64,000 nt of DNA from the NCBI GenBank assembly GCA_037176905.1, contig JBBBWG010011557.1, positions 20,033 through 84,032 of the forward strand. Direction: 5' to 3'. Origin of the DNA: Azolla pinnata (taxonomy: Eukaryota > Streptophyta > Polypodiopsida > Salviniales > Salviniaceae). The notes below the pieces were generated by a model. It was not told where the DNA came from, did no database searches, and was given only the letters and a program-made list of their open reading frames with translations. Shown piece after piece: positions 23,021 to 35,612 of the stretch (positions are counted from its first letter, which is position 1; the number at the start of each line of letters is the position of its first letter). The translations under genes and the position numbers were made by a program.

Positions 23021-23640
23021 CTGTGGATGGATGGTAGCGCATTCGTCGCGCCATGCATACTCGCCGACATGTTGCGGCTCTGAAATCCGTTTGAAACGAA
23101 AAATCTTTCCGCACGAGATCCACGAGCAGTAGCAAGCTGTGTCCCGAAGTTTCCGGGTGAAAATCAGCTGACCGTGGCGAGTAGTATGTCGACTCTCACT
23201 CGCACAGAATAGAAACGATTGTTTTAGGGGTTCGATGGTCCATTAATGCTCTTTGGATCTTTTAGTCAGAGATGGTTTTTACTTCATCTTTGTGTACTTG
23301 TGATCAGATCGTTTCCTGTAAGGAGGCTACTGTTTGATATTGATAAGGAGGGAGCTGTTGTCTACAGTCTGATGGGATTTGCTCGACTCTGTCATCGACA
23401 AACTGTTGAAGAAGGCAAGGAGTACATAGTTTGATGTTCCGTTTGTTTGACTTCTGAGTGAAAATAATAGTAAAGGAAGTTCCTTTTGAATTTTACTTCT
23501 GGCTTTTTATTCAGCTGTTCGATCAACTAAATGTCTCGAATAATCGAGTCATTTAAGAACGGTACATTGTAAGAATGAGTCATTACCCCCCATTGCTAGC
23601 TCTAATGCTAAATGTTAGGAGATAATACAAAATACTCGTA
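23021..23640. other. Serpin upstream flank, nothing recognised
   Basis: Unique-looking DNA of mixed composition. No gene or known element was found. Confidence 0.4.
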
Positions 23641-24505
23641 AGGTACTCGCCAAATAAGACCGAGCTAGTGTGTAAAAGCCTAAACTATGCAGGATGTTTG
23701 GACAACCATAAATAAAACTTATGAAAGTAATTTGATTTGATTTGTCGACAAATAAACTTTATAGTAATAGGAGCTTTTTGGAGTGCATGATAATTTCAAC
23801 GATTTAAGCAAAATATGTTGTCATATGAGATGAGACAAGAATTATGCCTAGTTAAATTATTAGCTCGTATTGTAATTACATTTTGATAGATCAAACAAAC
23901 TTATGATCCAACCTTATTTAGATCAAATATATTTTTAACTCCAAACTTATTGGAAGACATCAATCGGTGAACAATATCTTCTATATAATGACTACAAGTT
24001 TTGTGGTAGATATATTCCAATTGGGACATGCGTAAAATGAGCTTAGATTTGATTGTGATGTACAACTATTATAGCGCTGTGACATATATATTTAAGCCTT
24101 TAGTTTCTTTTAGTTGGACAAAGGTTTTCATATATACGCTAATTATGGTAGATTGATACAAGATTCATAGCCACATATATTGCTTGCTTCCTTAAACTTT
24201 GGGATAACTAATAGTAAAGGTAATAATCCCTAACCTGTAATTATTTCTATAACCTCTAGTAATTGGATGTTAAAAGTTTTTGTTCACGCATTCGATGTTA
24301 AAATTGAAAGCTTAGATCTAGCACAGGAGATTTAGATGCTAACATCAGAATTATAAGGTTCTACATATATACTGTGTCTCTCCATTTTTTATTCTATGTA
24401 TGTGTACATTTGGTTTTAAGTTTACATGGATTGTTGCACTTTGATCGGATAACACTTGGCTAGTCTGAAATGCATTAAACCTTTGTGCAATCTTCCAAGA
24501 CAATG
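23640..24505. repeat. Dispersed AT-rich repeat, copy 1
   Basis: Ordered matches to 30220-31990 are visible: AAATAAACTTTATAGT, GTCATATGAGATGAGACA, GTTAAATTATTAG, TTAAAAGTTTTTGTT, AATTATAAGGTT, CTGTGTCTCTCCATTTTTT, ATTTGGTTTTAAGTTTA and TTAAACCTTTGTGCAATCTTCCAAG each have a diverged partner in the same order. This copy is shorter. Its right end (about 24505) falls exactly where serpin 3'-flank sequence begins, which suggests an element boundary. Class unknown. Confidence 0.55.
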
Positions 24506-24509
24506 TGAT

Positions 24510-25610
24510 ATCATACAGTGTATGTATATCATGATCATGCATGCCTCTTATTTGAACAGGCAGTATTTCATTTGGTGCAAGTATTTCATCAAATTCCCCC
24601 TTGGTTTTTTGCTTCACCCATGCATTTATCTCACCTCTACTCTTCTCGGCCTGCACCCAAAATCAGAAACGAAGAAAGAAGGCAACCATTCTAAACCTGT
24701 GCATAAAACCACAAATTTGTTCACTGTTAAATGCGTCGTTCAGGGATCTCTAGCTCATAGTAATATGTGAGAAAGAGCTACGCAGGTTAGCTAGAATTGC
24801 CTATAAGCTTTGAGGAGATTGCCCACATGCACAAGATCAAGCTTTTTACAGGCTTTCACAGGATTTGATGTTCAAAAGCCTTCCTACTTCATGGGTACCT
24901 TAGAATTACCCTCTTTACAGAAATAATTTCAGCGAAGTTGGGCAAAATCAGATGTGAGATCTTCATTGTATGTTTTTGTTTTTCAAGAAACATAAATTTT
25001 TACCGATAGATAGCACTCTCATTTCTTCTGCACTATGATTTCTTCTGCCCCACTCGATATCGCTATCGTTTCTTCTGATCCAACAGCTCTCAATCTCCAC
25101 TTAAAATGGTGGCAATCCCATTTTTGGGATCCAAAATAACAACTGCACAGATGGAAAATCTCCTGACAAATGTCTGCTTAAGCTTGACCCAAAAGACAAA
25201 GGCAGACATACAGATGCTGATACAATGCACACAGAGACGCACATACACGTGAATACACGCGCATAAACACACATGGAGGAACCACAAACCTGATTCAAGA
25301 AGTCAGCGGACTGTACACTCAACTCCGTAGTTCTGGTGCAGATCTTGTGTGAAGCGGAGGCTAAGAGGAGTCAGGGCGGAGAGGATCTGGCGGCGGGTGG
25401 GTCCTTTGGCACCGCAAGGCGGCATAGCCAGCACGATTGGAGATGCTGACGGGGGAGAAGGCGGCGTTCTTCTGTGCTGTGGTGCCGGGATGCTCCATGG
25501 CCATAGCTCGCTGGAAGAAGCGGAGGGCGAAGTCTGTGAGACCATGAGCTCCCGTCTCCATCGCCGTCTCTGTCTCCGTCTCCTCCACAGCGCCGATCGC
25601 GCCCTCGCAC
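24510..25610 (-). pseudogene. Decayed tandem copy of the serpin gene
   Basis: The exon 1 part (about 25270-25610) matches the intact serpin but has lost an internal block of roughly 60 codons: the frame jumps from the QILS...L region straight to LRFTQDLHQNYGVE. It also contains frameshifts. The intron (about 24656-25280) is clearly related to the intact intron. The exon 2 part keeps only the first 25-30 codons (AEKSRGEINAWVKQK, EILP), then passes directly into sequence matching the 3' flank of the intact gene (GATATCATACAGTGTA, CATGCCTCTTATTTGAA). Most of exon 2, including the reactive loop, is gone. It is on the same strand and directly upstream of the intact gene, so it arose by tandem duplication. 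Confidence 0.88.
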
Positions 25611-25639
25611 AGAGATTGCCCCATCTCTCAGGATCGATA

Positions 25640-26110
25640 CAAGGCCTGAGAAGATTCTCGGATCTGTATCGCCAGGATTCTCGGATCTCTATCACTCAAA
25701 TTTTACAAGGTCTTAGAAGAAGAAGTGATAACAGGATTCTCAGATCAGTATCACCAAGGTCTTAGAAGAAGAAGTGATAACAGGATTCTCAGATCAGTAT
25801 CACCTGGATTCGCAGACCTTACACGGTCTTAGAAGAAGAGGTGATAACAGAATTCTCAAATCTGTATCACTTGGATTCTCCGATCTTACAAGGTTTTAGA
25901 AGAACAGGATTCTCAAATCTATATCACCTGGATTCGCAAATCTTACAAGGTCTTAGAAGAAGAGGTTGTAACAAGATTCTCAGATCTGTACCACCTGGAT
26001 TCTCAGATCTTACAAGGCTCTAGAAGAAGAGGTGATAACAGGATTCTCAAATCTGTATCACCTGGATTCTCAAACTAGATTCTTAGATCTGCATCACTTG
26101 GAGATACCTT
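25640..26110. repeat. Minisatellite of about 67 bp units
   Basis: Six to seven imperfect units read roughly GATTCTCAGATCTGTATCACC, TGGATTCTCAGATCTTAC, AAGGTCTTAGAAGAAGAGG, TGATAACAG. One more partial unit (AAGGTCTTAGAAGAAGAGG...GATTCTCAGATCTGTAG) lies at about 28960-29002, on the far side of the decayed Ty3/gypsy element. Either the element landed in this array, or the unit belonged to its LTR. Confidence 0.8.
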
Positions 26111-26229
26111 ATGTATGTCTAAAGGAAGGTTCGGATCTCTTCCAAACGAAGCTTTGAATGCGCTAACTCGCGTAAATGCCTGGACTGAGGTATTATATTC
26201 ATGTATTGCATAGTGGAGGACTTTATCCC

Positions 26230-28210
26230 TATTGTAATGTAAAGGGTCAACAAATGATTAAATGATTTGCTTGAGTGTTCGGTTAAGCTGCTTTGTGAGT
26301 CTGTTTGTTTGCGGATGATTGGGTGAGATGAATAGTTATGTGATTCCCAGGGATTTCGTCAAAATTCGTAGTACCTCGCCTCTCAATTGTGTCCCTTGAT
26401 TCGACACTAATTGTTTTCGGCAAGAATGTTGCAAGATTAGATCCTAAGTAGAGCCGCTGCAACCGGTTCTGGCGCTGCCATACACCATCATGTAAGGTAT
26501 TCTGTCATTACTAGAATGTATCGGTTACCAGTTATAGAAGTTGGAAAAGGACCCATAAGATCCCACCCAACCATCTTGAACACCTCAGTGCCTTTCAATT
26601 GGTGAAAGAAAACCTACTAGTTGTGATGTTGATTTGATTTGTTGGCAAATTTCACATTGTTGAAGGTATGTTGCTATTGACTTTCGTATCTTTAGCCAGT
26701 GATATAAAGAATTTAAATTATTCCATACTTTATGAAAACCCAAATGTCTTGATATAATATGTCCATGGTACAATTCTAGGTAGTGTTGTTAAAGTTGTGG
26801 AACGCAAATACGTGGTTGCTTCTCCCTTTCTATGAAGTGTATTACATGATCAATTATTATGTAGATCTTGCTCAATTTTGACTCATGTGAGTTGTTGCGT
26901 ATGTTGTTAATAACTTGTAATAAGTTGTCATCCTGTAATTGTGTTACTGCTAATTGAGGTAATGGTAGTGGGATATTCTTGTAGCGATCTGAAATGATAT
27001 TCTCGTTGTGATAAAGCATCAGAAGAGCCGACCTAGTGGATGTTTCTTAAGGGTTAATGCAATTAGCAGCTTATGATCAATCTCTACCGATATTGCAGCA
27101 CCATCCACATACGGATGAAGTTTCTAAAATGCCCATACTAATTGCTAATAGTTCAAGTGATGTGAAATATTAGCAATTAGTATGGGCATTTTAGCAATTG
27201 ATCCTAGAGGTCATGAATGCAAGATCAAGTGATGTGCAATATTTTGATATCTCTAATTGATCCTAGAGGTCATGAATCGGAGGTAAAGGGTATTTATCAT
27301 GGAATGTAACTTTATTTAAAGTTCTAAAATCAACACAAAATCTATAAGAGCCATCTACTTTTTTACTAAGGTTCTGAGACCCAATTACTAGCTAAGGGTT
27401 CAATAATTCCCCTTTCTAACATTTCTGTCACTACCTTGTCGATTCTTGAATTTTCCAGGGGAGATTGACTTCTTGATGCAACGTAAATCGGTCGCGCAAA
27501 TGTTGTGTCAATATGGTGTCTAATTGGAAAACTTACTTGTGAGGCTTGCGAGGGAATTGTTGTAAGAGGTTTCTGATGGATTTTTGACGATTATCAATGG
27601 TTTCCAATTGCATTTGAGTGTTTATTCTTGTAGTATGTTGTTGATAAGGGGTGCAAATTGGAATCGTGCGACAATCTGACAGTGCCAACTAATTGGTGTC
27701 GAAACGTAGTTGTGCTTGCACCTTCTTGAACCAATTACAGCCTAAAGTCATTGGGAACAGTTGTCGAGGCAACACATAAAAGGAATGTTGCAAGGTCTGT
27801 TGGGATATTCCCAATGTGCAAATAACTTTTATTTTTTAATGATAAACTTGTTTATTATCGTGAAATAGTACTTGAATTGGCGATGCAACTACTAATGGTA
27901 ACTTAGTTTTTCCACTAAATCTAAGCTAATTGATGATATATTGTTGCCCAAGTCTAATAGAACTTGTTGCGACCACGCACCCATATATGCAATCGTTGAA
28001 CACCCAAACGACAAGGAAGAGGATGTTGAAGCTTGAATCGCAAGATGATGCTCATCCATCAACGCTCCAATTACTCTTTTTCTTGTAACTTTGCTAGTGA
28101 TGCTGAATTTGCCATGGTAATTTGCACATTTTATATTCGATGATTTGCTTTTAGTTTCGTACAATATTTTTTCACATGACATTAATTATTGCAATAAAAA
28201 CACTTTGGAC
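26230..28210 (-). mobile_element. Decayed Ty3/gypsy retrotransposon
   Basis: On the minus strand, domain traces appear in the order gag zinc knuckle, protease, reverse transcriptase, RNase H, integrase. A CX2CX4HX4C knuckle with an internal stop lies at 28161-28205. A retropepsin-like VLLDLGNNISSI (D-S-G changed to D-L-G) is near 27930. The RT signature [16 protein letters not shown] then [11 protein letters not shown] is near 27260-27400. RNase H traces (EIDHKLLIAL) are near 27070. Integrase has HLGFH ... CEICQQIKS (26640-26780), VGWDLMGPF (near 26555) and DQGTQLRGEVL with SPNHPQTN (26270-26400). Many stops and frameshifts break it. No clear LTR pair was seen. The domain order RT-RH-IN marks Ty3/gypsy, not copia. 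Confidence 0.9.
27124..27194. repeat. Perfect 27-bp inverted repeat
   Basis: CTAAAATGCCCATACTAATT... at 27124-27150 is the exact reverse complement of 27168-27194, with a 17-bp loop. It sits between the RT and RNase H parts of the decayed element. Just right of it TTGATCCTAGAGGTCATGAAT occurs twice (near 27198 and 27257). The perfect arms in an otherwise decayed element point to a recent local event. Confidence 0.85.
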
Positions 28211-30219
28211 GTCCCTATGCATCTTTATCAGGTAATCCTCTTCTTTTTGTTTGTTGTGCGTTTTGTATATCGATATCCATTAGAGTTGGTACTCAATTGG
28301 AAGTGTCCTTGTATGTTCTGGCTTGTAGTAGGCTAGCTATATATTCACCAAAAATCAAATCTAATTCAATGCGTTGTGCTATTTGCACTCCTTGGAGAGG
28401 GTTGTTGGACCTTGATTGTGTACGCGCCTGGCAAGGTCATGACGTAATCGTGGCCATAACAAAATAGTTTCATTACTTCTCACATTGCTTGATCTGCACG
28501 GATTAACAACTGATCTAACTTGACTACGAATTGTGCAACTAGTTTATTGTGTTATTGTTTCAAATGCTATAGTTAATGTAGAGTTTGTGTCATATCATAG
28601 TGGGCAAAGCTTTGAATAAACCTTGTTTAAAGTAGTGACCAACTTTGTTTTGTGTTTTCCTCTTGTTGCACAAACTAGGTTGTTGCAACATTCTTGAATA
28701 ATGTGCGTATCTCACAAGATTTCCTTGCACCTATCCATTGATGATAATCTGACACAATTTCAAAGTGATCTAAACCAAGCATTACGGCCAGGTTTAGGTT
28801 TTGAATGTCGGGTTTTGAATCAAGATTGCTTGGAACATCTGTTCTAATTGGGATGATAGTTGTTGTGGGTGATGAGGAGAGGTTTGAAATTGAGGATGCA
28901 TGGACTGCTTGAGATTCATATTGTCGTCGTCTCCACCAATGTAAGATTTGTCTAAATATAAGGTCTTAGAAGAAGAGGTGATAACAAGATTCTCAGATCT
29001 GTAGATAGCTTAGAACTTTCTCTAATGGCCTCCTTAATTTTTGCATAAATGTTATGTTTATGTTATCTTCTTAAACTGTTACCTTTGTGTTAGCTAAAAA
29101 GTTTTATTGGTTTTTTTGTTTTGTTTTATTTCAGAGTTAACCGGACAAAACGTAGGTTCGGTCCCAATTGGACCAAACCTACCTATCTTACAAAATATAC
29201 GCATGTATAAATGAATGTACATATGCATACATCTATCACTTAATCTATGGATGATGTGCATACATATAAGGTGGTAGATATATGTACATAAAATTATATA
29301 TTTATGCATTCGTATTCAAATATAAAAGTATTGTTCGAGAATGAAAAAAACCTCTCTAACTATAAAATAAATCATTCTCTTTTTCAAATAAAATATGGAA
29401 TATAGGAAAAGTTTTTTTACTGAATTCAAATTAAACAAAACATATGTATGTTATACAAACATACATAGATTTTAGTCAAGGATACATTCGTGCATTCACA
29501 TATTTCGAGTATAAAAGTAGTGTTCAAGAATGAAAAAAAGAACTCTAACTTTTTATTTTTTAAATAAAATGTAAAAAATAGAATAATTCTAATGAATTCG
29601 AATTAAATTAGACATAAAATAAAATTATTAAAAAGCAATATGTGAGATTTCAAACCCAAGCTCATATTATAAAACTATTTTACCTTACTTGTGATTGAAG
29701 ATAAGAACATATTCAAACTTATCTTTAAATACATGATTGAGATTAAAATAGTAACTATATAACATGAGTGTTAATGTAGAATAAAATAATGGAAATTCCC
29801 TTGTTTTTTTCTCTCTCTATTTCTGTCTCTATCTCTGTCTTCCTTGTAGTAACCTTGGGTGGGGGTAAGGCCTAACCCCTTATTATTGTTTGACATTCTA
29901 TAGGACCAGGCTATCGACAATCATACATGATGGCCTCATTGAAAGCATGCATGAGAGTGGTTTCACTCCTCTTCCCTGGTTTGAGGGTCTATATAGGTCC
30001 AAGTCGCCAACAATCATCTATCATGACCATCTTGAAAGTATGTATGATCAAACCTAAAACATTATAAATAAGTTAGTGTCCTTGAGGAGATTTAACTATA
30101 CCAATTAGACTCCAAAATTTGACACTCTCTTACAGTCATAATCTCTTAAAATCTATTCATATTTTTAAATATTATCGTTATTGAACCTCAATCACAACAT
30201 TTGCATCTAACTTAACTTT
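28211..30219. other. Left flank of the decayed element and AT-rich DNA, no gene
   Basis: Positions 28211 to about 28950 probably hold the remains of gag and leader of the Ty3/gypsy element. From 29,050 on the sequence is AT-rich with a repeated theme (ATTCAAATATAAAAGTA.TGTTC.AGAATGAAAAAA near 29315 and 29505) and no coding sense. Confidence 0.45.
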
Positions 30220-30500
30220 AGAAATATAATAATTGTATATATATAAACTATGTAAAATTCATATACAACCATAAATAAGTCATAAAAAGTAATTTTATAT
30301 AATTTCTTGAAAAATAAATTTTATAGTCATGATAAATTTCAAGAGGGCATTATGATTTTAATGGTCTGAGGAAAATAAGTCATTATATGATATGACATGA
30401 CCACCAAATAAAACTTATGTCCAGTTAAATCATTAGTGCAAAAAAGCGGATTAGGTATGTGTTAATGTGTGTGAAGGATCACTCGGCAGAGCAAACCAAT

Positions 30501-30539
<39 letters not shown>

Positions 30540-31620
30540 GCATGTCAGATGGGAAGGAATGTGTGAATGCGGAAGGATCACCATTGTGCATGATAGGTTG
30601 TAATGGGGGATGAATAATAACACAAGATAAACAGGAGATACAATTCTATTATATTCAACCAATCCTATAAAAGAGCTTTAAGGGGGTCTTATATAGTTGT
30701 GTTCAAAGATTTCTCACATCATGGGAGGTTGGTTGTCATAAGTACATGGGTGGATATCTTCAATGTCCATCTAAGATGGTCAATTGACCAAGTACATAAA
30801 CGAAGGAGGTGGGCTCATCAATGCATGAGAATTTAATTCTAACTAGATTCTCTCTATTGATTAATGACTATATGATAAAGTTGAGTTTGTCACTGAACAA
30901 TTAGCTTGACATCAGTTTGTCAATAATATCTTTTGGTAGGATAATCAAAGTTCCTTTAGTTGTAAGTGAATAAATTCTAATTTAGACAAGCTTAAATATG
31001 GGTAACATCTTCGAATAGTTGTATTGTGATGTATAATTCTAATAGTGGTGTTTTTAAAGTTTTTGTTAACACGACAATTATAAGGTTTAAGATATCAACT
31101 TTGTCTCTCTCCCTTTTTTAATATTTATAGATTTGGTTCTAATTTATATTATTTGTTGCATTTCGTTAATGTTTAAACTTTCAATCATTATTATTTCATT
31201 TTTATATAGATGTTAAAATAAAGTGCAATTGACAAATCTAATTAGCCCTTTAGTAAAGTACACACTTACACTCTTATTTTGCATCAAACATATCCATGTA
31301 ATTTAAGAATAAAATATTTATCTATTTTTCAATATTACATTTTAAGCCAGACGTCAAAGTATTTAAAAATGAGTTCGAATATTTTTTATTTATATTTTTT
31401 CACAAATTTAAAGTCTATGTATGTAGTTCATTAGCTTGTATCATAGTTTGATATTAAATTGGGCTTTCAATTAATGACCAATTCATCTCAGTTTTTATTT
31501 ACAATGAACATTGAACCTTCTTTATATCTTTAAGTAATAAGCTAACCATTATCCTCAAATTTTTATGTTCTTTTTGTTGAGTCGTTCCTAAGTTCTAGGT
31601 AATTATAAGAATACATAGAA

Positions 31621-31695
<75 letters not shown>

Positions 31696-31990
31696 TTATT
31701 TATATTTTTTGATTTGTTGAATGATTTACAATTTAAAGTTATCTTTTTAACTTGAGTTCAATAGTATAATAAGAGTTATTAACCCTCTATAGCACTTTGT
31801 CTATTTTCTTTTATTATTTTAGTTTGAACTGGTGTGTCCGTTTTTCTATAAATTTTCGTTTTTAGATGAGTTTTAGCTAGGATTATAAAATGTAAATCAA
31901 AGAAACTAATCAACAACTGGTGTCTTGTGATAATGGTTAATCGAAATGTGTTAAATCTTTGTGCAATCTTCCAAGTATATTTGCACAACC
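30220..31990. repeat. Dispersed AT-rich repeat, copy 2
   Basis: The longer partner of the repeat at 23640-24505 in the same orientation (see that entry for matched words). It contains an insertion with the TA run at 30504-30536 and, near its right end, a TA run followed by a GA run at 31622-31695. It ends near TTAAATCTTTGTGCAATCTTCCAAG at 31950-31976. No open frame with a recognised domain. Confidence 0.5.
31622..31696. repeat. TA then GA dinucleotide run
   Basis: (TA)n at 31622-31653 passes directly into (GA)n to 31696 with two AAAG breaks. Confidence 0.9.
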
Positions 31991-33440
31991 TCATCAACAT
32001 TGTTTGTGAAATTGACAGAGCTAAGTGAATCACCTAACATTCTTTAGTATTAAACCCATAAATTGTCATGAATATGTTATTCTATCTAGTGTGACCTTTG
32101 AGCGAAATCTAACATGGGCGAAATATAGCTTGGTTGAAATTTGGCATTTGGTGTTTTTTTTTTTCTTTGAGTGAAAAATCTAGCATTTTGACTAAAAATA
32201 TGGCCTTCAAGCTGTGCGACATTTGGGTGAAAATTTATTCTTTTATTATAATAACTTAGGGTACTCTTTGTAACATTCAAATGTTATTTTCAATAACTAA
32301 TTTTAAGATATTTGACTTAAAAAAAAACCATTCTATCTAGTGTTGACAAGTTTTAGAGATGATATTGTAGGGGTGGCTATCCTTTAAGTAAATGTCCTTC
32401 TCTTATAACATTACTTTTCATAATATTAAGTTTTCATAAACAACATTTAAAATGGTGTCTAGGCAAATTGATATCTATTCGAGTTGTAAATGAGATAGAG
32501 AAAGCATATGCCATATATTGGTTATGGTGGTTATTTTATGGGTGCAACAGATTATTTTAACAAAACTGTAACTTGGCATTAACATTTGATATGAGGTGAT
32601 TTTGTCATCAATCTATACTCGAAATCCCCTATTCGAGTAGTTAGAAGCTCTAAATAAAGTAATCAGAAAAAAATAAGACATTGTATAAGTGTAATAAGTG
32701 CTCATAGTTTCCAATTAGAAGGGTGTGATTTGATACCAAAATATCATACTAAATCTAGTGATAAGTCCTATATACAGGATCCATGCATAGTGTTATATTA
32801 TGAAAAAGATTTGGAGGAATAAGTAATTGATGAATGTTGTCTCTAAAGAATCGGTTGCCATCATGGGACCCAACTAAAGAAAAAGTTGAAGAACCAGCAT
32901 CAAGAGATGAAAATGACGACTCAGATATGTTGGAGGATGGATAAAAAACGACAAATCGATTTTAGCATAGGGAAGCAAGAGATGACAAGAGCTGAATGAT
33001 GTAGATGTAGGGCTGAGTTGAATCAGAGAGACGTGAAAGATCGTGCATCTTTCACATTTTTTGGTTGTGTCGGCCGTAAGAAGGTAACAATTATAGTATG
33101 GGATATTTGGAAGGCTAGATGTAGATATGTTCTCAAGGATAATAGGAACACTTGGACATGATTCGGTTGAGGGCATGTGAAGGAGTTAATCTTGAGATTG
33201 AGGTGCAAATGCGATAATATTCAAGAAGCTTTATGGATAAATCAAATGTCCTAGGTATCTAAATTAATCTAAATTACAAACTTTAGAAAGTGCTTGACCT
33301 TCAAAAAGAGGCTTGTGCCATGTTCATACTCAAGCATGTGCATCGTACGTCCTACTTACAATGCATGTTGTGTCCATGAACTTGCACCCAAGAAAGCTCA
33401 TTAGAAGGAACAGACGAGAGAGCCCCACGATCATTAAACA
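31991..33440. other. AT-rich DNA without recognisable genes
   Basis: Positions 32090-32240 carry a faint, irregular repetition of words such as GAGCGAAATCTAACAT, GGTTGAAATTTGGCAT and GAGTGAAAAATCTAGCAT, perhaps an old short-unit array. No gene was found. Confidence 0.4.
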
Positions 33441-33726
33441 TGCAGAAGAATGAGGGCCATTTGCAACTCACAGCTTGCAGCAGAGGAGAAGACAGCTACA
33501 TAACGAGAGTGCCACGTTCCTGCACCATCGCTATGACAGGTCTTGAGCAGAGTATGCTCGGTCAATTTATTGCTACTGAAGTTTTGGTTGAGCGGTTGAG
33601 AGCTTTGCAGTTACCTCTCTATCAGCATACAGATGGAAGTGGAGAAGCTCAGGAATGACAGCTAGGGAAGGAGGGAAGCAAGCGGAGGCGTTATTCCAGC
33701 TCTCCAAACACTTGCCGAAAAGCCAG

Positions 33727-33785
<59 letters not shown>

Positions 33786-35600
33786 TCAGATGTTTTCTGT
33801 TTGTCGACGAGTGGTGATTTGATCAGGGAGCTGGAGAGAGGGCTGGAAGGGCTCGGTTCTCGTCGAGTATTTGAAGGGTGTGTCAAATGCAGACCATGCG
33901 TGCAGGGATCGAACGAAATCTGCGTATGAAGCCCCCACGCGAATTGCATGTGTCGAGAACGTATATATATACATACACACACTGGACAAGGCGCAAAAGG
34001 GAGCCCTGGACAAGGAGCGACAGGGCGGACAAAAACAATTTCTGGTGATTTCCTGTTGTTGTTTCTGATGATTTGTTGTTGTTGTTTCTGATGATTTGCT
34101 GTAGTTGTTTCTGATGATTTGCTGTTGTTGTTTCTGATGATTTGCTCTTGTTGTTTCTGATGATTTGTTGTTGTTTCTAATGATTTGCTGTTGTTGGCCA
34201 TTGGGATATTATGCAACTGATTCCTTGGAATCCACAGCCCGAGATTCCCGAATCTCGGGCATGGAATATTCCTCAGCAGATTCCGCTCCGACACGTCCCC
34301 ATCACAATTTTTCCCCTTTTCGACGGGGAAAAAGAAGAAAAAAGAAAAAGTAAAAACCGAAAGCCAAAAAAAAAGCAAAAAAACAAAAAAAAGGGAACGG
34401 ACCCAAAAAGGGGAAAAAAAAAAGCAAATATCGAAAAGCTGCGCACGCGGAAAAAATAAATAAAGGCGAAAAAGGCAAAAAGAAAATGGGGGGAAAATTA
34501 TAAAAAAAAAATGAAGAGAGAGGAAATTGGCGGAATCTGCTTTTTCGGGAGCTCTGCCTTTTTCTTTTTTCTTTTCGGCTTTTTCTTTTTTCCTCGTACG
34601 TGATTTTTTTACATTCTTTTTTCAATCAAACGAAGCCGCTTATTTTTATATCTACCGGTATTTAATTGAATATTATATAATATTACGCGCACAAGATCCG
34701 CAAGCATTATTTTTCTCTTATTGCAAACCAAGAGAGAGGAAAATCAGGAAAAATGAAGGAGTTGATCGATTAACTGTGCGTGAAAATAGGGGAAAAAAAG
34801 AAGATGATTAATTAATAAAAATTAGGAAAAAAAGTGGGTGATGAATTAATAATGCAGGAAAATAGGATGATTAATCAAAGCTTAATCGGCAAAATTTACC
34901 AGGAAAACGCCTGGCGAAATTATAAACTACAATCTAACGCCCGACGCAACCAGAAACTGTAAATAATCGACGCCTAATTTTGAAAAATCGATGCGTGATT
35001 GAATTGGTTAACATCAAATCGATTATTTGCGAGCTCAATGAATATCAAATTAACTGATGGATTCACATCCAGTCGCTTAGTTAGCACCGAATTATCGTGT
35101 TAATCAATTAATCAGATCCGAAAATGACTAACTTCTGTTAATCGAACATAATGAAAGAATGGATTAGGATCAATCAATGAGAAGAGATTAGCGTTATACT
35201 GACGGAATTAAAATCGATTAACGTAATACTAACGGAACTAATCGGATGTAAATTTATAGTGCAAGATAAGAGAGTAGATGTTTATTTCTGCGTTAAAATG
35301 TTAGTATATAATTTTGTGAGGCTTTTTTTATTAATTAATATTACGGTAAGAGAGAGGAAAATTGGAAAAAAACGGGTTTTGCGATTTATTTAAATACCAC
35401 GGCAAGAGAGAGGAAAAAGGAAGACCGACGGGAAACCGCTTCCCTGCCGGTTTTCCCCGCACTCAAAACCGCTCCCGGAGAAGAGAAAACCGCTTTCCTC
35501 TTCTCCCTCTGCTTTTTTTCTTCTTCTGCTTTTCCTGCATCATCTTCTTCGTCCTCGTCTTCGTCTTCTTCTTCTTCTTCTTCTTCTTCTTCTCTGCGTA
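33440..35600. other. Upstream region of the BTA1-like gene, repeats but no gene
   Basis: A GA run covers 33727-33782. A 24-27 bp minisatellite TTTCTGATGATTTGTTGTTG lies at 34045-34196 in about six units. Positions 34320-34620 are strongly A-rich, then T-rich. The phrase AAGAGAGAGGAAA recurs near 34509, 34730, 35347 and 35403. An open frame at 33440-33658 (+) has no recognisable domain and I do not call it a gene. Confidence 0.45.
34045..34196. repeat. TTTCTGATGATTTGYTGTTG minisatellite
   Basis: About six units of 23-27 bp, differing mainly in the number of TTG triplets. The reverse strand reads as an Asn/Gln/Lys repeat in an open frame, which is a side effect of the repeat. Confidence 0.8.
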
Positions 35601-35612
35601 CATATATATATG
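35600..35612 (+). promoter_or_regulatory. Possible TATA box of the BTA1-like gene
   Basis: TACATATATATATG lies about 340 bp upstream of the start codon at 35948, between two CTT runs (35563-35596 and 35764-35826). The distance would give a leader of about 300 nt. Support is motif and position only. Confidence 0.3.

Noticed and set aside
33440-33658. 72-codon open frame upstream of the GA run
   Set aside because: No domain, no conserved context and no clear promoter; length is compatible with chance.
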